A stretch of 6,009 nucleotides of DNA. Origin: Verrucomicrobiaceae bacterium (GTDB lineage Bacteria; Verrucomicrobiota; Verrucomicrobiia; Verrucomicrobiales; Akkermansiaceae). The notes under the pieces were generated by a model. It worked only from the letters and a program-made list of their open reading frames with translations. It was not told where the DNA came from and did not search any database. The stretch covers positions 1 to 6,009 of the forward strand of contig JAIXVN010000439.1 of assembly GCA_027483005.1 (NCBI GenBank), written 5' to 3'. Shown piece after piece: positions 1 through 5,504 of this stretch (position 1 is its first letter; every line of letters starts with the position of its first letter). The position numbers and the translations under genes were made by a program.

Positions 1-118
1 AGAATCCCCGGCGGGCGCACTCATGCTTCACCTGCGCTCGCCTCCACAACGAGGGAGCTTGGAAAGCTGTTTGCATGATATCAGCTTCCTTTAACCCGGT
101 AACTTCAGCTTCGCTCAT
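1..118 (-). other. Short open frame running off the left edge, doubtful gene start
   Basis: Read on the minus strand, an ATG at 118 opens a frame of 39 codons with no stop before base 1. It starts MSEAEVTGLKEAD and ends CARRGF at the edge. I do not recognise the peptide. It uses a TTA codon and AT-richer triplets that the clear genes of this window mostly avoid, and no ribosome site is evident. A 39-codon open stretch is not unusual by chance at high GC. It could be the 5' end of a real minus-strand gene or an accident; the sequence left of the window would decide. Confidence 0.15.
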
Positions 119-168
119 CCTGTTCGAGGCCCGGCCTGACTCACCCATTCGGCTCATCAAACACCGCC

Positions 169-320
169 ATGGATGAAATCACAACAACCCCAGCCGCGAG
201 GCCCGCGCAGGCCTTGCGCGACGCATTTTCGGCTTACCGTTTGTCCGCATCGTAGTCCTCGGGTTCATGCTCCTGATGAGGTTGGGCCTGAACACCGATG
301 CAATGGCCAGCGGCCCCGAC
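169..320 (+). pseudogene. Possible remnant of a membrane-protein N-terminus, broken by a frameshift
   Basis: The ATG at 169 opens MDEITTTPAARPAQALRDAF, followed by SAYRLSAS and a stop at 253-255. Shifting frame by one base near 237 gives a much more protein-like continuation: Pro-Phe-Val-Arg-Ile-Val-Val-Leu-Gly-Phe-Met-Leu-Leu (237-275), the start of a typical membrane helix. One missing C in the run at 237-238 would join the two parts into a polar N-terminus followed by a transmembrane segment. That layout resembles inner-membrane proteins of the CreD type, but this is only a resemblance of style. The continuing frame runs to 632 without a stop but loses membrane character after about 290 and becomes Arg/Ser-rich, so the rest of the gene seems deleted or scrambled. 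A chance hydrophobic stretch cannot be excluded. Confidence 0.3.
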
Positions 321-708
321 TACCTGACAGGCGGCAGCTCCGGGGTTGATCCATCCTTGCTCTGGTCCATTTCACCACGACTGGAATCGTCACGTTGGTC
401 ATGGCGGCGAAGCGAGGAACGATCGTCGCTCCGATCTGGAAGCGCAGTGCCGATGACAGGCTGCCTGAAACGTCGATCCCCCGAGGGTGAAGGCTCGCGT
501 TTCGTCACGTTAGACCCCCGGAGCGAACCCGGAGGATCCTGGCGAGGAATTCTTGGCTCCGCAGAAAGTCCGCGATCATTTCTGGATGGCGTGGATCCTC
601 CGATGTCCCCAAGAGCGGCTCTGACCGAATGAATCCGTTTTCCCTTGGCTTGCGTCCACGGGCAGATTCATGCGGGGATGTCCTGTGTCCGACCACGCAA
701 CCGGTTTC

Positions 709-1653
709 ATGAGACGACTGCTTCTCGCCCTGCCCTTGATCGGAATCGCCTTTGCCGGAACGGATGTGGAGCTGGCGACGTCCACCGGCCAGTTGCGCGG
801 CACACTGGAAGGCTCCAGCAAAACCTCGGACTGCGCCGTGTTGATCCTGCCGGGCTCCGGACCGACCGACCGTGATGGAAATTCCATCGGCCTTCCGGGA
901 AAGAATGACGCCTTGAAGATGATCGCTACCGACCTGGCCGGGCGGAGCATCGCCTCACTCCGCATCGAGAAGCGCGGGATCGCCGCCAGCAAGGTGGCAG
1001 GCCCCAAGGAGGAGGATCTTCGCTTCGAGACCTACATCGACGACGCCGTCTCGTGGATTGAGTTTCTCGAAACCAGGCAAGGCTTCAGGAAGGTGATTGT
1101 TCTCGGCCACAGTGAAGGGGCATTGATTGGAATGCTGGCCGCGAGGACGCGAGCGGTCGCCGGCTTCATCTCGCTGGCTGGCACCTCGCGTCGCGCCTCG
1201 GTCCTGATCCGCGAGCAGATCGCCACGAGGCTGAGCCCCGAACTGCTGGCCGAGGCAGGCATCATCCTTCAGCAACTCGATCAGGGAGTTCCGGTGAAAA
1301 AGGTCTCCGCCAGCCTCGATCCTCTTTTCCGCAAGAGCGTCCAACCTTACCTCATCTCCTGGTTCCGCTACTCTCCCGCCGAGGAAATCACCAAGCTCAC
1401 CTGTCCCTGTTTGATCGTGCAGGGCACCACGGACATCCAGATTCCGCTCGCGGATGCAGACGCCCTGCATCAGGCCCGCGCGGGATCGAAGCTGGTCAGG
1501 ATCGTCGGCATGAACCACGTCCTGAAAAAGGTTCCTTCCGATCTCAACGCCCAGATCCCCTCCTATTCGAATCCAGATCTCCCTCTGCACCCGGAGTTGA
1601 TGGGCGCCATTTCCCGTTTTGTCAGGGAAAGCTGCGGGTCCCCTGCTCCCTAG
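709..1653 (+). CDS. Exported alpha/beta hydrolase (serine esterase/peptidase-like fold)
   Basis: This is a 314-residue serine hydrolase of the alpha/beta fold; its substrate cannot be told from sequence. The catalytic triad is visible: Ser135 in the nucleophile elbow GHSEG, Asp242 in QGTTDIQIP, and His270 in GMNHV. The loop LPGSGPTDRDGNS (residues 47-59) follows the first core strand and should supply the oxyanion hole. A variable lid-like segment lies between about residues 165 and 225. The N-terminus MRRLLLALPLIGIAFAG reads as a signal peptide cleaved near residue 17, so the protein is probably periplasmic or secreted. I chose the ATG at 709 over the in-frame ATG at 670 because it places the two arginines and hydrophobic core right at the N-terminus; neither start has a good ribosome site. 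The next gene begins 97 bp downstream on the same strand, so co-transcription is possible but not shown. Confidence 0.9.
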   Translation: MRRLLLALPLIGIAFAGTDVELATSTGQLRGTLEGSSKTSDCAVLILPGSGPTDRDGNSIGLPGKNDALKMIATDLAGRSIASLRIEKRGIAASKVAGPKEEDLRFETYIDDAVSWIEFLETRQGFRKVIVLGHSEGALIGMLAARTRAVAGFISLAGTSRRASVLIREQIATRLSPELLAEAGIILQQLDQGVPVKKVSASLDPLFRKSVQPYLISWFRYSPAEEITKLTCPCLIVQGTTDIQIPLADADALHQARAGSKLVRIVGMNHVLKKVPSDLNAQIPSYSNPDLPLHPELMGAISRFVRESCGSPAP

Positions 1654-1749
1654 CAAGCCCCACTCCCCGCTTGCATTCGATTCGCCGGGAAAAGACACTC
1701 GAAGCGTCGCTCCAGTGATCCCCGGACGATTTCGGCCATTCTCATCGCC

Positions 1750-2787
1750 ATGAAGCTTCCAACCATTTTCGCCACCCTATGCCTCGCGGCCTCCGTCCAC
1801 GCAGAGCCACAGCAGCTTCCGGTGCCCAGGCCCGCTCCGGTCCCCGCCAGATCATCGGGACCCATCGAGGTCAATGGCCCCGCCGCCAAGGTCAATGGTC
1901 GCATCATCACCAAAAGCCAGGTCTCCTTCCTTCTCGCCCCGGTTTATGCCCAGCTCATGGCCCAGTTCCCGAGGCGCGGGGCGGAGTTTGAACGGATTCT
2001 CAAGGAGTCCCGCAACAAGGTGCTCGATGAACTGATCGACCGCGAAATCATCCTTGATGAGTTCAAGCAGATAGGGGCCTCCATCAAACCGGCCATCATC
2101 AAGGAGGAGATTGATCGCCAGATCCGGGACCTCTACAACGGCGACGAAGCGAAGTTCCTCGAAGAGTTGAAGAAGAACCGTCTGACGATGGACGGCTACA
2201 AGAAGATGACCGAGGAGAAGCTCGTGGTGCAGGCGATGCGTGCCAAGCACATCGCCGACGCTCCTCCTCCCCTGCCGAATGAAGTGGCGCGGGAGTATGC
2301 GGAGATCAAGGACAGCCTGCGTGACATTTCAAAGGATGTTCTCTCGTTCCAGAAGATTTTCATTCCGCGCTCCGATCCATCGAATGCCGTCTCGACCCCG
2401 GAGAGCCAACTGGCCATCGCCGAGGACCTGGTGACCCAGCTCCAGGCCGGAAAGGATTTCGGCGAAATCGCCAAGGCCCACTCCAAGGACGCCTATGCAG
2501 AGAGCGGAGGGATTCAGAATGACGTTCCGAGGATTGAGCTGTCCCCGGAATTCGCCTCCATTCTCTCCGACGCCGCGATCGGCAAGGTGCTGGGCCCGTT
2601 GGAGGACCCACAGGGGTTCACGGTGGTGAAAGTCACCAAAAGGGTTCTTGGCCCGTCCCCCTCGCTTTCCGATGAAAAGGTTCAGGAAATGGTCGAAGAC
2701 CGCGTCCGCCGCAAGAAGACTGCCGGAGAATACGATCACTGGATCCAGTCCAAAAGAAAGCGGGCCCTGATCGTTCGTTTCATCTGA
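1750..2787 (+). CDS. SurA-like periplasmic chaperone with parvulin (PpiC) domain
   Basis: This 345-residue exported protein has SurA/PpiC architecture. Residues 1-18 form a signal peptide ending in ASVHA, followed by a Pro-rich linker (about 19-40). A SurA-type N-terminal helical chaperone domain spans about 44-175 (AAKVNGRIITKSQV, then RNKVLDELIDREII). A parvulin fold spans about 197-300, marked by FGEIAKAHSKD (237-247), SGG (252-254), LGPLEDPQGF (281-290) and VVKVTKR. A charged C-terminal helix ends the protein. SurA-type proteins chaperone outer-membrane proteins through the periplasm. Both histidines usual in parvulin active sites appear replaced: the HILV-type motif reads KIFI (Lys202), and the late His before the last strand is Thr291. 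Chaperoning without prolyl isomerase activity is therefore likelier; this is inference. The stop lies 17 bp before pdxA, matching surA-pdxA order in E. coli. The start fits the signal peptide; no Shine-Dalgarno sequence is seen. Confidence 0.88.
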   Translation: MKLPTIFATLCLAASVHAEPQQLPVPRPAPVPARSSGPIEVNGPAAKVNGRIITKSQVSFLLAPVYAQLMAQFPRRGAEFERILKESRNKVLDELIDREIILDEFKQIGASIKPAIIKEEIDRQIRDLYNGDEAKFLEELKKNRLTMDGYKKMTEEKLVVQAMRAKHIADAPPPLPNEVAREYAEIKDSLRDISKDVLSFQKIFIPRSDPSNAVSTPESQLAIAEDLVTQLQAGKDFGEIAKAHSKDAYAESGGIQNDVPRIELSPEFASILSDAAIGKVLGPLEDPQGFTVVKVTKRVLGPSPSLSDEKVQEMVEDRVRRKKTAGEYDHWIQSKRKRALIVRFI

Positions 2788-2804
2788 GCGAGCGCCCCAG
2801 CCCC

Positions 2805-3659
2805 GTGCCCACCATTGCCATTACCCTCGGCGATCCAGCCGGAATCGGCCCCGAAGTGGTCCGCAAGGCTCTTGCCGCCCTTACCTTGCCGGAGGGTTAT
2901 CGCTGCGAGGTGATCGGCGAAGGGTCCCCAACCGTTCCAGGCAAGCCCGACCTCCACTCTGCTCTCGCGTCCTACGAGGCCTTGAAGGAGGCCGGTGCCC
3001 GACTCCTCGACGGCCGGGCAGATGCGGTTGTGACGGCGCCGGTCTCGAAAAAGCAACTCCAGAGCGTCGGATTTCCGTTTCCAGGACAAACGGAATTTTT
3101 CGCGGATCTCCTTGGTGTCCAGGACTATGGGATGTGCTTGAGTGGCGACACACTCACCGTCGCGCTTGCCACCATCCATGTCCCACTTTCCCAGGTCCCC
3201 GAACTCCTGTCGGTCGGTTCGATCGTGAGAACCGGCAAGCTCCTCGCGGGGTTCCTCGCTCGCAAGAAGGGTGCCCTGCCCCGCATCGCGGTGGCGGGAC
3301 TCAACCCTCATGCAGGTGAGGATGGAGCCTTCGGTGACGAGGAAATCCGGATCATCACCCCTGCGATCGAGGCTCTGAACGCCACCGGTCTGGCCGAATT
3401 CTCCGGCCCGGGAGTGCCCGATGCGATCTTCCGCGATGCTGCCCGTGGAGGGTTCGACGGCGTCCTCGCGATGTATCACGACCAGGGCCTGATCCCCCTC
3501 AAGCTGCTCGATTTCGACACCGCGGTGAATGTCACCCTCGGCCTTCCCAAGCCCCGCACCAGCCCTGACCACGGCACCGCCTTCGGGATCGCTGGCAAGG
3601 ACCTGGCCGACCCCGGTTCCATGATCCGCGCCATCCGTCTAGCCTGCGAACTCTGCTGA
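2805..3659 (+). CDS. pdxA: 4-hydroxythreonine-4-phosphate dehydrogenase (vitamin B6 synthesis)
   Basis: PdxA oxidises 4-phosphohydroxy-L-threonine with NAD(P)+; the unstable product decarboxylates and is condensed by PdxJ to pyridoxine 5'-phosphate in the cytoplasm. The opening ITLGDPAGIGPEVV (residues 6-19) is the family signature. The three metal-binding histidines are present: His125 (ATIHVPL), His169 (GLNPHAGE) and His225 (MYHDQGL). TLGLPKPRTSPDHGTAF (244-260) is the conserved C-terminal block. Two things are odd. At 284 residues it is about 45 shorter than E. coli PdxA (329), and the gap falls between residues about 39 and 46, where the usual second strand-helix segment is missing. Also, the GHTEFF motif reads GQTEFF, so the substrate-binding His (His136 in E. 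coli) is Gln95. The frame is clean, so this is not an obvious sequencing error. Translation starts at GTG with no clear ribosome site, 17 bp after the chaperone gene, suggesting one transcript. Confidence 0.94.
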   Translation: MPTIAITLGDPAGIGPEVVRKALAALTLPEGYRCEVIGEGSPTVPGKPDLHSALASYEALKEAGARLLDGRADAVVTAPVSKKQLQSVGFPFPGQTEFFADLLGVQDYGMCLSGDTLTVALATIHVPLSQVPELLSVGSIVRTGKLLAGFLARKKGALPRIAVAGLNPHAGEDGAFGDEEIRIITPAIEALNATGLAEFSGPGVPDAIFRDAARGGFDGVLAMYHDQGLIPLKLLDFDTAVNVTLGLPKPRTSPDHGTAFGIAGKDLADPGSMIRAIRLACELC

Positions 3660-3711
3660 AAGGACGAGGACGGATCTCACCGGCTCGCCTCATGGATCCC
3701 ACAGGAGCCAG

Positions 3712-3736
3712 CTGATTCGATTCGGATCCGAGTCAG
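3712..3736 (+). terminator. Hairpin downstream of pdxA, possible terminator
   Basis: CTGATTCG (3712-3719) can pair with CGAGTCAG (3729-3736) to give an 8-bp stem with one G-T pair and a 9-base loop. It starts 52 bases after the pdxA stop, in the gap between two converging genes, where a terminator is expected. There is no run of T after the stem (only ATGGTTT), so intrinsic termination would be weak. The centre also contains the 10-bp palindrome TCGGATCCGA, so the stem may partly reflect that. Confidence 0.3.
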
Positions 3737-3743
3737 ATGGTTT

Positions 3744-3759
3744 CCGTCCTGCGGGACGG
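3744..3759. terminator. GC-rich hairpin between converging pdxA and pssA, possible two-way terminator
   Basis: CCGTCC (3744-3749) and GGACGG (3754-3759) form a perfect 6-bp GC-rich stem with loop TGCG. It lies 16 bases past the end of pssA read on the minus strand and 84 bases past pdxA, so it could stop transcripts arriving from either side. No T-tract follows on either strand, so this is a structural candidate only. Confidence 0.35.
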
Positions 3760-3775
3760 CTGGGCCTCCGCAGAT

Positions 3776-4729
3776 TCAGGGCGGCGGTTGGGTCTCCTCG
3801 GACACGGGCTCGTCATCCTCCACGTCATCCACCGCAGACTCGATGTCACGCCGCAGGCGCTTCGAGATCATGGGCCGGATGAGACCATACGCCAGATAGA
3901 GACTGAAAAGAACCACCGGCATCACGTAGCGGAATTTCACGGTGACCATGACGAGCATTGCCGCCAGAATGATCATCCAGAAGGTCCCCTTGGTCTTCAG
4001 GTCCACTTTCTTGAAACTGGGATAGCGGACATCGCTGATCATCAGCCAGGATAGGCAGAGCATGGCGGCGGCGAGTCCGTATCTCCAGAATCCGAGGTCG
4101 CGGTCGGTGCGATAGATGTCAATGATCAGGAAGGTGAGCGAAGCGATGAATCCGGCCGCCATCGGGATCGGAATGCCCCGGAAATCCGAGCGATCACCGG
4201 GCTTTTTGGGCAGCGCGGCAAGGCAGTTGAAGCGGGCCAGTCGCATGGCACCGCAGAGCAGGTAAATGAAGGCAATCGGCCAGCCGATGCTACCTGGGAG
4301 CTGGAACAGGACGGCCTTGCTCAGCAGCATCGCCGGAGCCATGCCGAAGGAGACGATGTCCGCAAGCGAATCAAACTCCCGGCCAAATGGCGAATCCTGG
4401 CCACCCAGCCGCGCGAGCCGCCCGTCCAACAGGTCAAAGAGACAGGAGCCGAAGATCAGCAGGATCGCATACTCATAGTACTTCCGGGTGATCTCGAAGG
4501 TCTCCTTCGGTGAAAGCTTTTTCTCGGCCGCCTCCGGTCCCATCCCCTCTTCGACCTCGCTGACCTGGCCATCCGAGGTGAGCTTGTTCACCTCATTGAC
4601 CTTCGCGACCTCGATCATTCCGAAGAAGATCATCAGCACGGCGAAGAACCCGCACATCAGGTTGCCTGCCGTCATCGCGTTCGGCAGGAAATAGATCTTC
4701 GGTTCGTCCGGGTCTCGCTGGTGGGCCAT
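3776..4729 (-). CDS. pssA: CDP-diacylglycerol-serine O-phosphatidyltransferase (phosphatidylserine synthase)
   Basis: PssA joins CDP-diacylglycerol and L-serine to make phosphatidylserine and CMP at the inner membrane, the committed step to phosphatidylethanolamine. The CDP-alcohol phosphatidyltransferase motif is complete: Asp102-Gly103-x2-Ala106-Arg107-x8-Gly116-x3-Asp120-x3-Asp124. The protein begins PKIYFLPNAMTAGNLMCGF, the usual type II PssA entry to membrane helix 1 (about 18-40). Further hydrophobic helices lie near 86-101, 125-143, 149-163, 188-205, 217-232, 250-263 and 267-286. RGIPIPMAAG (184-193) is another family block. A hydrophilic charged insert (41-84) separates helices 1 and 2, longer than in the compact Bacillus-type enzyme, and the tail (about 291-317) is acidic and ends PPP. 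I chose the ATG at 4729, giving 317 residues; an in-frame ATG at 4789 would add 20 atypical residues and leave only 13 bp to the divergent gene. It converges on pdxA. Confidence 0.94.
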   Translation of the reverse strand: MAHQRDPDEPKIYFLPNAMTAGNLMCGFFAVLMIFFGMIEVAKVNEVNKLTSDGQVSEVEEGMGPEAAEKKLSPKETFEITRKYYEYAILLIFGSCLFDLLDGRLARLGGQDSPFGREFDSLADIVSFGMAPAMLLSKAVLFQLPGSIGWPIAFIYLLCGAMRLARFNCLAALPKKPGDRSDFRGIPIPMAAGFIASLTFLIIDIYRTDRDLGFWRYGLAAAMLCLSWLMISDVRYPSFKKVDLKTKGTFWMIILAAMLVMVTVKFRYVMPVVLFSLYLAYGLIRPMISKRLRRDIESAVDDVEDDEPVSEETQPPP

Positions 4730-4802
4730 GGCGCGCTGCTTTTCACACAGGATCGCGCCGGGAAACAGTGGAAAATCCGGGAGCGCCACCTAACCTCGGG
4801 CC
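4730..4802. promoter_or_regulatory. Divergent intergenic region, presumed promoters of pssA and the DUF1858-rhodanese gene
   Basis: These 73 bases lie between two divergent starts and must hold promoters for both genes unless those lie inside the opposite coding region. On the plus strand TAACCT (4791-4796) resembles a -10 box and ends 6 bases before the ATG at 4803, which would put the transcript start at or next to the start codon. No good -35 box is seen 17 bases upstream (4768-4773 reads GTGGAA). I could not pick a convincing promoter for pssA on the minus strand. Confidence 0.35.
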
Positions 4803-5351
4803 ATGTCCACACCGTCGGTCACTCCTGAATGGAAAATGGGAGCCATCCTCGAAGCCCTTCCCGGAGCCAAACGCGCCCTCTTCGCCCGCTACCATCTCGG
4901 CGGCTGCCAGAGCTGCGCGTTCTCCAATGAGGAAACGCTTGCCGAGCTGGCCACGCGATCGGAACTCGATCCGCAGGAGGTCTTGGAACACCTGCTCGAC
5001 AGCCATGAGCATGACCTCGGCCTGCTCATTTCCCCCGTCGAGGCAAAGCGGCAGCTCGATTCAGGAAACAGCCCGCGTCTCATCGACATCCGTACCCGTG
5101 AGGAGTTCGAGGCGGTCGCGATTCCGGGCAGCGGGTTCTTCACCCAGGAACTCCAGCAAGCGCTCTTCGCCGAGAAGCCCGACTCCCGGATCTTCCTCAT
5201 CGACCACAACGGCCGCAACGTCCTCGACCTCGTCGCCTGGTTCCGCGGCCATGGATTGAAGGAAACCTTCGGCATCCAGGGCGGCATCGATGCGTGGAGC
5301 CAGGAGATCGACCCCACCCTGCCCCGCTACCGCATCGAGGTGGATGAATGA
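4803..5351 (+). CDS. DUF1858 domain fused to a rhodanese-like domain lacking the catalytic cysteine
   Basis: This cytoplasmic protein of 182 residues has two parts. Residues about 10-68 match the DUF1858 pattern seen next to hybrid-cluster and disulfide or Fe-S proteins: a helix KMGAILEALPGAKRALF, then HLGGCQSC with Cys35 and Cys38 as a CxxC pair, then EETLAELA and DPQEVLEHLL. Residues about 74-172 form a rhodanese fold: SPVEAKRQLDSG, the conserved LIDIRTREEFE (93-103), an IPGS turn, and GIQGGIDAWS (157-166) at the end. The active-site loop normally reads C-x-x-G; here it is Asp134-His-Asn-Gly-Arg-Asn, so the sulfur-carrying Cys is missing and sulfurtransferase activity is unlikely. The CxxC pair could carry redox or metal chemistry instead, with the rhodanese part as a binding module; that is inference. 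The start follows the conserved region closely; no ribosome site is visible. It is divergent from pssA and 153 bp before speA. Confidence 0.9.
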   Translation: MSTPSVTPEWKMGAILEALPGAKRALFARYHLGGCQSCAFSNEETLAELATRSELDPQEVLEHLLDSHEHDLGLLISPVEAKRQLDSGNSPRLIDIRTREEFEAVAIPGSGFFTQELQQALFAEKPDSRIFLIDHNGRNVLDLVAWFRGHGLKETFGIQGGIDAWSQEIDPTLPRYRIEVDE

Positions 5352-5435
5352 GCGGATGGACTTCTGCCAGCCGGGCCATCGCACCTCTGAATCCGCAGTT
5401 CCTGGACTCCCCGTTTGGGGCTGAATCATGGACAC

Positions 5436-5456
5436 TTCCTGCTTCTCGTGCAGGAA
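5436..5456 (+). terminator. Hairpin between the rhodanese gene and speA, possible terminator or leader element
   Basis: TTCCTGC (5436-5442) pairs perfectly with GCAGGAA (5450-5456), with a 7-base loop TTCTCGT. It lies 85 bases after the rhodanese-gene stop and 48 bases before the speA start. A pyrimidine-rich stretch (5461-5478, T-rich in parts) follows but not an immediate T-run. It may end the upstream transcript; if speA is transcribed from further upstream it would sit in its leader. A minor CCCC-GTTT-GGGG hairpin precedes it at 5409-5420. Confidence 0.35.
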
Positions 5457-5504
5457 ACCACATTCTCCCTTTCATTTTCGGGAAAATCCCCTTTTGTTCC
5501 GCGC

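Larger units (their letters stand above)
1..708. other. Gene-poor left flank with no intact gene
   Basis: No intact gene can be supported here. Open frames exist on both strands between 267 and 696, but their translations are rich in Arg, Ser, Pro and Gly, share no recognisable motif, and overlap each other antiparallel, as expected of chance frames in GC-rich DNA. The stretch holds a possible frameshifted membrane-protein N-terminus (169 to about 320), a direct repeat of TCAGCTTC (81-88 and 105-112), and a small hairpin AGCTT-gga-AAGCT (56-68). I looked for tRNA T-loop, RNase P and tmRNA signatures and saw none. It may be decayed coding sequence plus the promoter region of the hydrolase gene that follows. 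Confidence 0.5.

Noticed and set aside
258..300. tRNA-like T-loop around GGGTTCATGCTCC
   Set aside because: Flanking bases do not form a T-stem, and there is no acceptor, D or anticodon arm.
267..632. Plus-strand frame of 121 codons as a gene
   Set aside because: The translation is Arg/Ser/Pro-rich after a short hydrophobic start and has no family motif. Two minus-strand frames overlap it, as is usual for noncoding GC-rich DNA. Only its first part is kept as a possible pseudogene remnant.
505..696. Minus-strand frame of 63 codons upstream of the hydrolase
   Set aside because: No recognisable motif and no ribosome site, and it lies across the likely promoter region of the hydrolase gene.
670..708. 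ATG at 670 as the hydrolase start
   Set aside because: It would put 13 polar residues before a clear signal peptide that begins at 709.
955..1698. Minus-strand frame of 247 codons opposite the hydrolase
   Set aside because: The plus strand has a full Ser-Asp-His hydrolase with signal peptide; the opposite frame has no motif and is a GC-rich shadow.
1671..1699. TTGCAT (1671-1676) and GACACT (1694-1699), 17 bases apart, as a promoter for the chaperone gene
   Set aside because: The spacing is right but the -10 half matches poorly; not supportable without transcript data.
2736..3572. Minus-strand frame of 278 codons opposite pdxA
   Set aside because: It lies inside pdxA, whose metal ligands and signature blocks are all readable; the antisense product resembles nothing.
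4730..4789. Upstream ATG at 4789 as the start of pssA
   Set aside because: It adds 20 residues unlike PssA N-termini and would leave 13 bp to the divergent gene. The ATG at 4729 directly precedes the conserved region.
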